DNA of 36,718 nt, taken from the NCBI GenBank assembly GCA_947587615.1, contig CANPYC010000020.1, positions 1 to 36,718 of the forward strand, in the 5' to 3' direction. Below, piece by piece: positions 1 to 9,030 of this stretch. The stretch's first letter is position 1. Each line of letters begins with the position of its first letter. The notes below the pieces were generated by a model. That model saw only the letters and a list, made by a program, of their open reading frames with translations. It was not told the DNA's origin and did not search any database. Source of the stretch: Candidatus Gastranaerophilales bacterium. GTDB taxonomy: Bacteria > Cyanobacteriota > Vampirovibrionia > Gastranaerophilales > Gastranaerophilaceae. Both the position numbers and the translations under genes were made by a program.

Positions 1-1
1 T

Positions 2-736
2 ATTGAAACATTGGGCGGTGTTATGACCCCATTAGTTCCAAGAAATACAACAATACCTGTATCTAAATCTCAAACATTCTCAACAGCAGACGACAATCAA
101 ACAGCCGTTGATATTCACGTACTTCAAGGTGAAAGAACAATGGCAGGAGATAATAAATCTTTAGGTATGTTTCGTTTAGATGGTATACCGCCGGCAATGA
201 AAGGTATGCCTCAAATTGAAGTTACTTTTGATATTGACGCAAACGGTATTGTAAACGTTACGGCTAAAGATAAAGCAACTAATAAAGAACAAAAAATCAC
301 AATTACAAATTCATCAAATCTATCTGAATCTGATATAGATAGAATGGTTAAAGAAGCTGAATCTAACGCTGAAGCCGATAAAAAGAAAAAGGAAGAAGCT
401 GAAGTTAAAAATAATGCTCAATCTTTAATCGGTGCAGCAGATAGAATTGTTAAAGACTTTGAAGGTAAAATTTCAGACGATAATAAGAAAAAACTTGAAG
501 AACAAAAAGACGCATTGAAAAAAGCGCTTGATGAAAATAAATCTAACGATGAATTGAAGAAATTATCGGAAGAATTGCAACAAACAATGTATGCAATTTC
601 ACAAGCAGCTTATCAGCAGGTTCAACAAGAAAGCGCTCAAGGTCAAGCAACGGGAAATGCGCAAGATGCAGCATCAACAAATAATAATGATAAAAAAGAT
701 GATGATGTAATTGACGCAGAATACACAAAAGAATAA
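2..736 (+). CDS. dnaK: DnaK (Hsp70) chaperone, C-terminal part (5' end outside window)
   Basis: This is the last 244 residues of the Hsp70 chaperone DnaK, which binds exposed hydrophobic peptides in the cytoplasm with DnaJ and GrpE. The frame is already open at base 2, so the ATPase domain lies outside the window. What is seen is the end of the substrate-binding beta domain ([37 protein letters not shown]), then the charged helical lid rich in Lys and Glu. The tail is Gln/Asn-rich and ends [11 protein letters not shown], matching the usual DAEY-type DnaK terminus. The apparent start at base 11 is only an internal TTG. A hairpin about 75 bases downstream probably ends the transcript. The identification is certain from the motif set. 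Confidence 0.97.
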   Translation: METLGGVMTPLVPRNTTIPVSKSQTFSTADDNQTAVDIHVLQGERTMAGDNKSLGMFRLDGIPPAMKGMPQIEVTFDIDANGIVNVTAKDKATNKEQKITITNSSNLSESDIDRMVKEAESNAEADKKKKEEAEVKNNAQSLIGAADRIVKDFEGKISDDNKKKLEEQKDALKKALDENKSNDELKKLSEELQQTMYAISQAAYQQVQQESAQGQATGNAQDAASTNNNDKKDDDVIDAEYTKE

Positions 737-810
737 ACTCAAAGTGAAGCCTGAGCGCTTGGCTGCTCTTGCTAAACACGACTGAGAGTTAAATATATAA
801 TAAATATAAG

Positions 811-845
811 ACCGGTAATACAAGGAAGTGTTGCCGGTTTTATAT
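811..845 (+). terminator. Probable rho-independent terminator after dnaK
   Basis: ACCGGTAA (811-818) can pair with TTGCCGGT (831-838), with one G-T pair and a 12-base loop. A T-rich run (ttttatatatat) follows. It lies about 75 bases after the dnaK stop and reads in the dnaK direction. Confidence 0.6.
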
Positions 846-1440
846 ATATGTTTATTGGCGGATTTTAAGGGTAATTTAATCCCTAAAGCTCGCTTTAGCG
901 TCAAATTATCGGTGTATAAAAAGTGAATATAATATGCCCTAAAATGCTTTAATCTGCAAAAATCATCACTAAGCGTCATTTTTACTCCGCTTGTCGTTGT
1001 TATGAGGATGAAAGGATGAAAAAGGATGAATATTCTAATCGGGTTTATTATAAAGCAAATATACTTTAAGTAATTTTTATAACCTTAGATATCTCCTTGC
1101 CGTCATTAACAAGGGTATAGCATGAAGGAATGAATTAGATTTATTATAAAAAAAATAAGTCCTGAAACAATTTCATATCTTGGAATGCTCATGCATTCGG
1201 CAAAATTGCTGCGGGCTTGATTTATTGTTTCTTCTTCAGCTTTTTTGATGCTGCCTCGCCTTCGCAATGACGTTTGAGAAACAAGCACCCCTTATTCCTA
1301 ACAACGCAAACTTGGAATACTTGTTCTTATCAGTCATTGCGAGAAGTATCAGCGAAGCAATCTTTAATCTTGGATTATCCGAAGTATTCAAGGAATAAAT
1401 CACTCGCTTAAAAACTTCTTTCGATACACCGTATTATTTT
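846..1440. other. Gene-poor stretch between dnaK and the LysM gene
   Basis: I see no supportable gene in these roughly 600 bases. The short ORFs lack ribosome binding sites and low-complexity-free coding character. The stretch holds a small palindrome (CTAAAGCTCGCTTTAG, about 882-897), a short GGATGAAA-type reiteration (about 1006-1030) and two opposed pieces of a GTCATTGCGA-type repeat (listed separately). It looks like decayed intergenic sequence that has accumulated repeats. Confidence 0.6.
1256..1365. repeat. Inverted pair of GTCATTGCGA...GCGAAGCAATC-type repeat fragments
   Basis: At 1334-1363 the plus strand reads GTCATTGCGAGAAG, then AGCGAAGCAATCT. At about 1256-1274 the complementary strand reads GTCATTGCGAAGGCGAGGC. 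The shared core GTCATTGCGA is in opposite orientation in the two copies. Similar GTCATTGCGAG/GCGAAGCAATC elements occur dispersed in many unrelated bacterial genomes; that resemblance is from memory, not from a search. Confidence 0.5.
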
Positions 1441-2574
1441 TTAAGCTTCATCACTAAAAACTTGATTAATTAAGAAATCTGAATATTCGGCTGTCATGTC
1501 GATATTTATTTTTCCATCTCTTAATTTTTCTTTGCCTTCTCCTTGAAATTCGTCAAGATGTAAATAATAAGCTGCAAGTTCTTGCGCAGATAAGAGATCG
1601 TCGCCATCAGATACTTTTATTTCATTACCTTCTTCATCAGTTACCGTCATAAAATTATCGATTATTTCAAACATGCGTGCTCCTTTTGTTCTGATTGAAG
1701 CTTGCATTTCTTCATCATAGGCTTCTTGTTGAGAAGTCAGAGCTTCTTCCTCTTCATCATCAAACTTTCCGTTTTTATTTGTGTCTTGAACAGCTTGAAT
1801 TGTTGGTGTTTTAATATAATCAACAACTTCAGGCAAGATGTATTCGCTCGGTGATAATTTGCCGTCTTTATCGGTATCTTTGAGCTCAACTTCCTGCTGA
1901 GCAAGTTTTAAAACTTGAGCATTATATTCTTCTTCGTTTTGTGGGTCTTTACCTTCCATAAAGTCAAAATCAAGACCAACTTTTTCTCTTTGAGCGTTGT
2001 AATTGTTTTCAATTGATTCATAATCGTCTATGGCTATGTAAGTTGCGTAATCAAACATATCGGTATAAAGCTGAAGTACTTCTAAAGCTTCGTCACTTAG
2101 CTTGTCAAGTGATGATAAATCAATTTTTTGTCCGATTTCAAGTAAATCCGGAGTGGTAATATTATTATTTTCTATAATTTTTGCTACTTGCGCTGCAATT
2201 TCTTCGTCGGCAAGCTCATTATCATAATGTGTTCTTGTAATTTTCCAAAGACTGTCACCTTTTTGAACTTCGTATATATTTTCTTCTTGAGCTCCATAAA
2301 CTGAAGAAAATGCAAAATCTGTAAATTCGTCTAATTCATTATTAAATTCTTCCGTTCCCCTTTGTGGTGCGGGAGTAGTATAAACTTGCGGGCTGTTTTC
2401 TCTAAAATCAAGATATAAATTTTCATAAGCGTTTACTGCTCTATCCATTTCGCTTGTGTTTAAATTTACCATTGATTGATTTTGTGCGGCAATAATATCA
2501 TGCTTTTTAAACCATAAATTCATATCTGAATATAAATTATTGCCTTGTTGTGATGATGATACACCATTACTCAT
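1441..2574 (-). CDS. LysM-domain protein with EF-hand-like calcium loops, function unknown
   Basis: This 377-residue acidic protein has no obvious signal peptide (N-terminus MSNGVSSSQQGNN). Residues about 100-153 form a LysM peptidoglycan/glycan-binding module (YEVQKGDSLWKI start, IGQKIDL end). The C-terminal half carries EF-hand-type loops: DTDKDGKLSPSEY (about 233-245) and DTNKNGKFDDEEE (about 264-276). A third, DGDDLLSAQEL, and a possible fourth near the C-terminus are more degenerate. The domain order suggests a cell-wall-associated or secreted calcium-binding protein, but how it would leave the cell is not visible. A GAGGT site lies about 10 bases before the ATG. It stands downstream of bioC in the same direction with a 94-base gap, so it is probably a separate unit. 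The family is not recognised beyond its domains. Confidence 0.85.
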   Translation of the reverse strand: MSNGVSSSQQGNNLYSDMNLWFKKHDIIAAQNQSMVNLNTSEMDRAVNAYENLYLDFRENSPQVYTTPAPQRGTEEFNNELDEFTDFAFSSVYGAQEENIYEVQKGDSLWKITRTHYDNELADEEIAAQVAKIIENNNITTPDLLEIGQKIDLSSLDKLSDEALEVLQLYTDMFDYATYIAIDDYESIENNYNAQREKVGLDFDFMEGKDPQNEEEYNAQVLKLAQQEVELKDTDKDGKLSPSEYILPEVVDYIKTPTIQAVQDTNKNGKFDDEEEEALTSQQEAYDEEMQASIRTKGARMFEIIDNFMTVTDEEGNEIKVSDGDDLLSAQELAAYYLHLDEFQGEGKEKLRDGKINIDMTAEYSDFLINQVFSDEA

Positions 2575-2668
2575 TATACTTTTACCTCGTGCTTAATATA
2601 TTTAAAATAAAAATTTTTTAAGAAATAAATTGATAAAGAGCTAATTTTTTGTTACATTTCTTAAAATT

Positions 2669-3385
2669 TTAATCAATAATAAAAATAGGGTTGTAAGTAA
2701 GGCTGTTATTGAACCTATCGTTTAAAACCTTCATTTTTTCTTTAAGTTCAACAATTGAAAGCCGGTTTTTTGAAACGGAATTAACCCCTGTTAGCTTGAG
2801 GTGTAAAAGAGCAGATTTTGCGGTTTTGAAATTTAGAGTTTGCGTTTTTTCGATTATGGTTGCATTTTTTGAAAATATTTTTTTTAATTCGGATACAGAA
2901 GGGTAATTTAAGCCGACATTAAAGCATTCTTTAATTTCATAAAGATTTTTCTTTCCAAATGTTGTTATTGCAACTACACCATCTTTAGAAAGGCAGTTTT
3001 TCAGTTTTTCTACGGTTGATACAAAATTATGCGTCCACTGCAAACTTGCGTTTGAAACTATTAAATCAAATTTTTTATCAGTTGAAAAATTTTCAACATC
3101 AACTTTTTTAAAGGTTATTTTAGGGCTTAAATCTTTAATAAAACCAAAACTGTTTATGATATCAAGCGCTAAATAGGAGTTAAAGTCGAAGTTTTTAACA
3201 ATTTCTTTGGTTAAAATACCTGAATATGAACCGATTTCCAAAATATTATTAAAATTTTTTCTATGTATATTTTTTTTAATTAAATTAACAAGTTCAAGCG
3301 CTGTTTGCTTTTGAATAATTGCATTTTTATCATAAGTATTTATGCTTTTTTCAAAATTTTTGGCAATTAAGTCTTTGTCTGGCAT
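2669..3385 (-). CDS. bioC: Malonyl-ACP O-methyltransferase BioC
   Basis: This 238-residue class I SAM-dependent methyltransferase has motif I as LEIGSYSGILT near residue 46 and the post-motif LIVSNASLQWT, typical of BioC (the ASLQW stretch is a BioC hallmark). BioC methylates malonyl-ACP so that the fatty-acid synthesis machinery can build the pimeloyl chain of biotin. The start overlaps the end of bioG by 19 bases, so the two are translated together. The neighbours bioG and bioF make the assignment firm. The other biotin genes (bioA, bioD, bioB) are not in the window. There is no strong terminator before the LysM gene, only a weak TTTAAGAAA/TTTCTTAAA inverted repeat. Confidence 0.9.
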   Translation of the reverse strand: MPDKDLIAKNFEKSINTYDKNAIIQKQTALELVNLIKKNIHRKNFNNILEIGSYSGILTKEIVKNFDFNSYLALDIINSFGFIKDLSPKITFKKVDVENFSTDKKFDLIVSNASLQWTHNFVSTVEKLKNCLSKDGVVAITTFGKKNLYEIKECFNVGLNYPSVSELKKIFSKNATIIEKTQTLNFKTAKSALLHLKLTGVNSVSKNRLSIVELKEKMKVLNDRFNNSLTYNPIFIID

Positions 3386-4020
3386 ATTAATTCCTTAAAT
3401 GATGAATAATTTTCAAAAGGACAATGGGTGGAGTGAATATAGCTTATTTCCGTCTTGTTTCTCCAAAAGTGAAGCTGGTTTTTGGTAGGGATAATTCTAT
3501 CGTCTTCCGATATTATCGCCTTATCAAATTCAATTTGTTTATCAAAACTTATGTTTTGAATTGCGCTCATCTCATCTCTTAATTCTTCAATTGGTCTTGT
3601 AATTGTAACCCCATGGTTTAAATTACCGTTATCAAACATATTTTTAATAAACTTATCGCAATTTGCTTCGTTTAAAAACTTTTGAGTAGCTTTATAAATC
3701 TTACAAGGAATACCTAAGTTATCATCAACAATTTTTGTTGTACCGTTGATTGCAATTTTTTTATCAAAATTATTTAAAATATCATAAAATAAATTACACG
3801 CACAAACCCCCATAGACCAAGCAATTAAATACTTTTTAAGATATTTTTTTAAATTAAACTCTGAAAAATCAAAATTAAAATCTCTATAATCATAAATAAC
3901 TAAAACATTGTAATCATCACACTCTAAGTGCTGAATCGGCGTTTCATTCATTGCCCAGCCGTTAAAAAAGACAATTAATTTTTTATTTTCTTCTTTGTTA
4001 TTTAACCAAAAATACTGCAT
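3367..4020 (-). CDS. bioG: Pimeloyl-ACP methyl ester esterase BioG (DUF452 family)
   Basis: This is a 217-residue alpha/beta hydrolase of the BioG type, the alternative to BioH. It removes the methyl group put on by BioC and so ends chain elongation at pimeloyl-ACP. The N-terminal LIVFFNGWAMN and the nucleophile elbow WSMGV (Ser near residue 70) are characteristic of this family. The probable acid and base are in SEDDRIIP and HSTHCPF near the C-terminus. Length agrees with known BioG proteins. It sits between bioF (3 bases upstream) and bioC (19-base overlap), which is the order expected for a pimelate-synthesis operon. Confidence 0.9.
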   Translation of the reverse strand: MQYFWLNNKEENKKLIVFFNGWAMNETPIQHLECDDYNVLVIYDYRDFNFDFSEFNLKKYLKKYLIAWSMGVCACNLFYDILNNFDKKIAINGTTKIVDDNLGIPCKIYKATQKFLNEANCDKFIKNMFDNGNLNHGVTITRPIEELRDEMSAIQNISFDKQIEFDKAIISEDDRIIPTKNQLHFWRNKTEISYIHSTHCPFENYSSFKELICQTKT

Positions 4021-4023
4021 AAT

Positions 4024-5160
4024 CTATTTAACCTCTATAAATAATTTTTCAACTTCACTAAATTCAATGTTTGATGTTAATGACACTCTAAGCCTTGAAG
4101 TTCCCCTTGGAACGGTCGGGGGGTTAATAGGAAGAACGTAATAACCTAACTTTTGCAGTTCATAGGCTTTTTCTTTTGTATATTTTTCATCGTTTAAAAT
4201 AACCGGAATAATTTGAGAAGCGCTTACTGTCGGGTAGATTTTATGAACTTTATTAAATAAATCGTTTAATTTTTCTTTTTGAGAAATTAAAAAATCAAAC
4301 TTTTCTTCAAGTAAAAAATTGCTCCACATAACGTTAATTGGAGGAATTGCGGTTGAAAAAATGAAACTTGAAGCAAAATTTATAAGATAATCAATTATTG
4401 TTCTATTTGAAAGGCATATTGCACCCATTGAGCCAAGTGACTTACCAAGCGTGATTGTTATTATATCAACTTCATTTAATAAATTTAATTCTGAACAGAC
4501 TCCTGCTAAATTATCCCCAAAAACGCCAAAAGCGTGCGCTTCATCCAGCATTAAAAGGCAGTTATATTTTTTCTTTAGCTCAATCAATTTTTTAATCGGC
4601 GCTATATCTCCATCCATTGAAAACACTGTTTCAGAGATGATTATAGCATTTTTATAATTATTTCTTTTTTGTTTTAGAATGCTTTCTAAATTGTCGCAAT
4701 CGTTGTGTTTATATCTGAAATGTTCGGCGGGGCTTAATTTCAATCCTGAAACAATACTGGCATGGTTTAATTTATCGGAAAATATACAATCGCCTTTATT
4801 AAAAAGAGAGCAAACAACCCCTTGATTGCATTGATAACCCGTATTAAAAAGCAGTGCACTTTCTTTATTGAAAAGTTTAGCTAAAATATTTTCAAGTTTA
4901 TTATAACATCTTGAACTACCCGTTAAAAGACGGGCTGATGCGGAAGAAAAAAGAAACTCGGCGCTGTTTTTATATTTTTCAATAAATTCAAGGGCTAAAT
5001 CTTTATTGGTGCTGATATTCAGATAATCGTTTGATGATAAATTAAGCATTTTTTTACCGTCAACGATAATATATTTTGAATTTTTTTCTTCTATATTTTT
5101 AATGCTTCTAAAACAAAAATTGTCTTTAAGTGCGGTTAGTTTGTTGTTGTAGTTTTGCAT
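4024..5160 (-). CDS. bioF: 8-amino-7-oxononanoate synthase BioF
   Basis: This is a 378-residue PLP enzyme that joins pimeloyl-ACP (or pimeloyl-CoA) and alanine to give 8-amino-7-oxononanoate, the first ring-assembly step of biotin. The motifs are LSSNDYLN, LFNTGYQ, HASIVSG, DEAHAFGVFG (Asp206 and His209 for the PLP ring) and TLGKSLGS with the Schiff-base lysine at about 240. The family more often has TLGKALG. It is the first gene of bioF-bioG-bioC. There is no Shine-Dalgarno sequence before the ATG (a run of T precedes it), but a good promoter ends right at the start codon, so the message may be leaderless (see promoter entry). Confidence 0.95.
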   Translation of the reverse strand: MQNYNNKLTALKDNFCFRSIKNIEEKNSKYIIVDGKKMLNLSSNDYLNISTNKDLALEFIEKYKNSAEFLFSSASARLLTGSSRCYNKLENILAKLFNKESALLFNTGYQCNQGVVCSLFNKGDCIFSDKLNHASIVSGLKLSPAEHFRYKHNDCDNLESILKQKRNNYKNAIIISETVFSMDGDIAPIKKLIELKKKYNCLLMLDEAHAFGVFGDNLAGVCSELNLLNEVDIITITLGKSLGSMGAICLSNRTIIDYLINFASSFIFSTAIPPINVMWSNFLLEEKFDFLISQKEKLNDLFNKVHKIYPTVSASQIIPVILNDEKYTKEKAYELQKLGYYVLPINPPTVPRGTSRLRVSLTSNIEFSEVEKLFIEVK

Positions 5161-5195
5161 AAAAAAATGATAGCATGAAAAAAATTTATTGTCGG
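5160..5195 (-). promoter_or_regulatory. Predicted bioF promoter placing the transcription start at the ATG
   Basis: On the minus strand CCGACA (5190-5195) is followed after 17 bases by TATCAT (5167-5172), which has an extended -10 TGC directly before it. Counting from the -10 box, +1 falls on the A of the bioF ATG at 5160. No ribosome binding site exists between them. The prediction rests on sequence match only. Confidence 0.5.
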
Positions 5196-5252
5196 ACTAA
5201 ATTGGAATTTTTTTATTTTTATTATGATTAGCACTAAAAGCGCTGATGTTTT

Positions 5253-5451
5253 GTTAGGAAACTGTGAAAAATAAAGTTAGGGAATTGCAAAGTTGGAAGA
5301 TTGCTAAATTAGGAAACTGTGAAGTTAGGGAATTATTAAGCTTGAGAATTATGAAGTTAGGGAATTGCAAAGCCGAGAGATTACAAAGTCTAGAAATTAT
5401 GAAGTTGGGAGATTATAAAGTTGAGAGATTATGAAGTTGGGAGATTATAAA
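5253..5451. repeat. Degenerate 16-bp tandem repeat array between clpX and bioF
   Basis: Eleven contiguous 16-base units run from 5276 to 5451, and a twelfth lies at 5253-5268 after a 7-base interruption. Typical units are GTTAGGGAATTGCAAA, GTTGGGAGATTATAAA and GTTGAGAGATTATGAA. The right-most units are most alike and the left ones more diverged. Because 16 is not a multiple of three and all frames are broken, it is not coding. It lies between the clpX terminator and the bioF promoter. The plus strand is purine-rich. No spacers are present, so this is not a CRISPR array. Confidence 0.85.
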
Positions 5452-5475
5452 ACGGGCGGGTTATACCCGCCTTTT
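5452..5475 (-). terminator. Rho-independent terminator after clpX
   Basis: GGCGGGT (5455-5461) and ACCCGCC (5465-5471) form a perfect 7-bp GC-rich stem with a 3-base loop. On the minus strand it is followed by CGTTTTATAAT, so it ends tig-clpP-clpX transcription. Four T's on the other side would let it work in both directions. Confidence 0.8.
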
Positions 5476-5496
5476 AGAATTAAAATTTATTATTTT

Positions 5497-6804
5497 TTAA
5501 GCAATTTCTTCTCTATTTATGTGCTTTGTCGGAAGCTGCACAACCTGCGCTTGAATTTGCTCTTGCTGTTTTTTTTCAACCATTTCTCTTGTTACTGTAT
5601 ATTCTTTAATATCTTCCTTTGAAGGTACTTCATACATTATATCAAGCATAATTTCTTCAACAATTGACCTTAGCGCACGAGCACCCGTTTTTCTTTTCAG
5701 AGCTTCTTTTGCAATTAAATCAATTGCATCATCTTCAAATTTAAGCTCAACCCCGTCCATACCCATTAAACAAGCATACTGTTTAACTATGGCATTTTTT
5801 GGTTTTGTTAAAATTAGCTTGAGAGCTTCTTCGTCCAGAGGATCTAAAACCGTATATACGGGTATTCTTCCGATAAACTCGGGAATTAAACCGAATTTCA
5901 ACAAGTCGTCGGGCTGTAATTTTTTCAATATTTTGGCATTTTCCAGCTCTTTTTCCTCAGCTGTTAACGAGGTGCTGCCAAAACCTATGCTTGAACTTGT
6001 TCCAGCTCTTCTTTCGACAATTTTTTCTAAGCCGACAAAAGCTCCGCCAACTATAAAGAGAATATTATTTGTATTAATCTGTATAAATTCCTGATGAGGA
6101 TGTTTTCGACCACCCTGCGGAGGAACATTTGCAATTGTTCCTTCAATCATTTTTAAAAGAGCCTGCTGTACGCCTTCTCCTGATACATCCCTTGTAATTG
6201 AAGGATTTTCGGATTTTCTTGCGATTTTATCGATTTCATCGATATAAATTATTCCTCTTTCGGCTTTTTTTGAGTCGTAGTCTGCGCTTTGATATAATCT
6301 TAGCAAAATATTTTCAACGTCATCCCCTACATAACCCGCTTCAGTTAAAGTTGTTGCGTCTGCAACCGCAAAAGGAACATTTAACATTTTAGCTAATGTT
6401 TGAGCGAGCAAGGTTTTACCCGATCCGGTAGGTCCTACAAGCAAGATGTTGCTTTTTTGAATTTCAACTTCAGAATCTTTTGAATCCATATTATGAGCAA
6501 TTCTTTTGTAGTGGTTATAAACGGCAACAGCCAAGACTTTTTTAGCGTCATCCTGCCCTACGATATGTTTATCTAAATATTCTTTAATTTCTTGCGGTTT
6601 GGGAATTTTTTCCACTGTTGCTTCTGCGGGTTCTTCTTTTTCATCCTGTTTGAAGTTGAATAATTCTTCGTCCAGAATTTCGTTGCAAAGTTCAATACAC
6701 TCGTCGCAAATACATACGTCAGGTCCTGCTATTAATTTTTTAACCTGGTCTTGAGTTTTTCCGCAAAATGAACATTTTAAATTCGGATCATTAGTCTTAG
6801 CCAT
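5497..6804 (-). CDS. clpX: ATP-dependent Clp protease ATPase subunit ClpX
   Basis: This is the 435-residue AAA+ unfoldase that feeds substrates to ClpP in the cytoplasm. The N-terminal zinc-binding domain has CSFC near residue 11 and CICDEC at 31-36. The Walker A motif GPTGSGKT is at 124-131, followed by the Walker B motif IIYIDEIDK. The IGF-type ClpP-docking loop is present as SIGFGS, and the pore loop GYVG also. The C-terminal small domain ends [22 protein letters not shown] as in other ClpX. The start is supported by AGAAGGA 6-7 bases upstream. It is last in the operon tig-clpP-clpX, 14 bases after clpP. Confidence 0.97.
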   Translation of the reverse strand: MAKTNDPNLKCSFCGKTQDQVKKLIAGPDVCICDECIELCNEILDEELFNFKQDEKEEPAEATVEKIPKPQEIKEYLDKHIVGQDDAKKVLAVAVYNHYKRIAHNMDSKDSEVEIQKSNILLVGPTGSGKTLLAQTLAKMLNVPFAVADATTLTEAGYVGDDVENILLRLYQSADYDSKKAERGIIYIDEIDKIARKSENPSITRDVSGEGVQQALLKMIEGTIANVPPQGGRKHPHQEFIQINTNNILFIVGGAFVGLEKIVERRAGTSSSIGFGSTSLTAEEKELENAKILKKLQPDDLLKFGLIPEFIGRIPVYTVLDPLDEEALKLILTKPKNAIVKQYACLMGMDGVELKFEDDAIDLIAKEALKRKTGARALRSIVEEIMLDIMYEVPSKEDIKEYTVTREMVEKKQQEQIQAQVVQLPTKHINREEIA

Positions 6805-6818
6805 AAATTTCCTTCTTT

Positions 6819-7412
6819 TTATTTATTGTTATCTTCAAGCGTTATGACTTTGTCAATCATACCGTATTCAACCGCTTCATCAGCCGTCATTATATAGTCT
6901 CTGTCCGTATCTTTTTCAATTTTTTTCAAGGCTTGCCCCGTGTTTGAGGCTAAAATTGAATTTAGGGATTTTTTAATTCTTAAAATTTCATTTGCCTGAA
7001 TTTCAATATCTGTTGCTTGTCCTTGTGCACCGCCTAACGGTTGGTGAATTAATACACGTGAATGCGGAAGAGCAAGCCTTTTGCCTTTAGCACCCGATGA
7101 GAGTAAAAACGCACCCATTGAAGCGGCTTGACCAAGACAAATTGTTGAAACGTCCGCTCTTATATGCTGCATTGTGTCATAAATCGCAAAGCCTGCCGTA
7201 ACAGAACCCCCGGGCGAATTTATATAGAGCATTATATCTTTTTCGGAATTCTCACTATCCAATAAAAGCATTTGAGCTACTATTAAATTGGCAACCATAT
7301 CATCAATCGGCGTGCCTAAGAAAATTATTCTTTCTCTTAAAAGCCTTGAGAAAATATCAAAAGACCTTTCACCTCTTGAGGATTGTTCTATAACAACGGG
7401 TACGAAACTCAT
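6819..7412 (-). CDS. clpP: ATP-dependent Clp protease proteolytic subunit ClpP
   Basis: This is the 197-residue serine peptidase that forms the tetradecameric chamber of ClpXP. The catalytic triad is complete: Ser98 in GQAASMGA, His123 in IHQPLGG and Asp172 in [10 protein letters not shown]. The N-terminal propeptide is very short, since the conserved [19 protein letters not shown] begins at residue 8. An AAAGGAA site lies about 9 bases before the ATG. It lies between tig (21-base gap) and clpX (14-base gap), the usual order in bacteria. Confidence 0.97.
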   Translation of the reverse strand: MSFVPVVIEQSSRGERSFDIFSRLLRERIIFLGTPIDDMVANLIVAQMLLLDSENSEKDIMLYINSPGGSVTAGFAIYDTMQHIRADVSTICLGQAASMGAFLLSSGAKGKRLALPHSRVLIHQPLGGAQGQATDIEIQANEILRIKKSLNSILASNTGQALKKIEKDTDRDYIMTADEAVEYGMIDKVITLEDNNK

Positions 7413-7433
7413 CTTATTGTATTCCTTTCAATT

Positions 7434-8720
7434 CTATTTTGCTATAAATTTGTTGTTATTAAGAAGAAAATCATTAACTTTATTTGCGGTAATTTGTTGT
7501 GAAATTGCAGCAAACGAGTTTGGATTTTTTCTGATTTCTTCAAACAATTGAACGCTCGACATACCATACATTAAAGCCATTTGGTTAATGTGGTTGGATA
7601 TATCGTTTTGATTGATTACAAGATTTTCCTGTGCAGCAATTTTTTCAATTGTAAGAGAATTTTTAATTCTTTTTTGCGCTTCTTCTCTGAATCTTTTTTC
7701 AACGTTTTCTTTGCCTTCTTTATTTACAAGTTCATCAAAATTAGCGCCTTGTTGAGAAGCAGTCATTCTGGCTTCATCCATAATTGCTTGATACTCTCTA
7801 TCAAGCATAGTATCTTGGATATTAATTTCCGTAAGCTCTGTAACCTTGTCAAACACTGCTTCGGATTTTAGCCTGTCGTTTTCATTTTTTGCCATTCTGT
7901 CAAGATAGTTGTTAATATCTTCTTTAAGTAATTCGAGAGTGTCTTTACCCGTTTTTTTAGCTAATTCGTCGTTAAGCTCGGGCATTTGTCTTTCTTTTAC
8001 TTCATGGACTTTGATTTTAAATTGTGCATTAGCACCTTTTAATTTATCTTCATGGTAATTATCAGGGAATTTTACGTCAATTGTAAATTCTTCACCTGCG
8101 CTATGTCCTACAAGACCTTGTGCAAAACCGGGGATAAAATTAGAATTAGCAAGATCTAAAGTATAATTTTTTCCTTCGCCGTGTTCAATTTTTTCATCTC
8201 CGACAAAACCTTCAAAGTCAAATACAACGCTGTCTTTATCTGTTGCGGGTCTGTCAACTGTAGTTAGGGAAGAAAATCTTCTTTGAGTAGCTTCAAGTTC
8301 TTTTTGAAGTGCGTCTTGCGGATTTTTAAATTCCGTGTATTCAATTTCTAAATCTTTATAATTACCGAGCTTAACTTCGGGCTTTAATTCAACAGAAGCC
8401 TTAAGCTTTAAATCTTGACCCAATTCAAACTCGTAGCTTTCAATAACCGGTGAGAATGCAATGTTTAATTTATTATCCGTTACAACTTTTTGAAATTCCG
8501 AAGGGAAAATTCTGTCTATAACTTCTGCTTTAATTCTTTCTATTCCCACATATTTTTCAACAATATTAAAAGGAGCTTTTCCTCTTCTAAAGCCTGCGAT
8601 GTTGATATTATTTGCATAAGCCTTTAGGGTTTGGTTGTATGTTTGTTTAACAACATCCGAGTTAATTGTCATATCTAAAGTTGCGATATTTTTATCATCA
8701 ATTGTAACTGTATTTGTCAT
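7434..8720 (-). CDS. tig: Trigger factor (ribosome-associated chaperone and prolyl isomerase)
   Basis: This 428-residue trigger factor binds nascent chains at the ribosome exit tunnel. The ribosome-binding loop is seen as GFRRGKAPFNIVEKYVG in the N-terminal domain. The FKBP-like PPIase domain follows (VVFDFEGFVG, FIPGFAQGLVGH, VKFPDNY), then the long helical C-terminal arm. I chose the ATG at 8720 (MTNTVTIDDKN) rather than a TTG at 8732, because the ribosome binding site GAGAGG lies inside that 12-base extension. It is first of tig-clpP-clpX. The roughly 300-base AT-rich region upstream must hold the promoter. Confidence 0.95.
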   Translation of the reverse strand: MTNTVTIDDKNIATLDMTINSDVVKQTYNQTLKAYANNINIAGFRRGKAPFNIVEKYVGIERIKAEVIDRIFPSEFQKVVTDNKLNIAFSPVIESYEFELGQDLKLKASVELKPEVKLGNYKDLEIEYTEFKNPQDALQKELEATQRRFSSLTTVDRPATDKDSVVFDFEGFVGDEKIEHGEGKNYTLDLANSNFIPGFAQGLVGHSAGEEFTIDVKFPDNYHEDKLKGANAQFKIKVHEVKERQMPELNDELAKKTGKDTLELLKEDINNYLDRMAKNENDRLKSEAVFDKVTELTEINIQDTMLDREYQAIMDEARMTASQQGANFDELVNKEGKENVEKRFREEAQKRIKNSLTIEKIAAQENLVINQNDISNHINQMALMYGMSSVQLFEEIRKNPNSFAAISQQITANKVNDFLLNNNKFIAK

Positions 8721-8918
8721 GGCACCTCTCAATTATAATATTACATATAATATTATAAACTAAAAACAAAATTCATGGTCAATTTAGAGTATATTTGATA
8801 ATTCCCGTATATTAAAACTAATTTTTTTAATTTTGCTTTTAATTTTTTATATTAACTAAGCGATAAAACATTTTCTCAAGCGTTTTCGTATTTTAAATCT
8901 AAATAGAATAATTTTAAT

Positions 8919-8947
8919 TTGTAAACTTTTGTAAAGAAAATTATATA
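8919..8947 (+). promoter_or_regulatory. Possible promoter for the 9031 gene
   Basis: TTGTAA (8919-8924) and TATATA (8942-8947) are 17 bases apart, and a small palindrome TTGTATACAA (8950-8959) follows. The region is so AT-rich that chance matches are likely. The whole tig/9031 divergent spacer (8721-9030) holds nothing else I can identify. Confidence 0.3.
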
Positions 8948-9030
8948 ACTTGTATACAAAATGTCAATAAAAATTCAATATGTTTTTTTATTAATACATC
9001 AAAATAAAAAACAATAGAAGGATAGAAAAC

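Noticed and set aside
1106-1288. 60-codon minus-strand ORF in the dnaK-LysM spacer
   Set aside because: It runs through the dispersed repeat element, has no ribosome binding site and shows no protein-like features.
5253-5451. CRISPR array
   Set aside because: The 16-bp units are contiguous and degenerate with no unique spacers, and no cas genes are present.
8721-8732. TTG start for trigger factor 12 bases upstream
   Set aside because: The Shine-Dalgarno GAGAGG lies within this stretch, so translation starts at the ATG at 8720.
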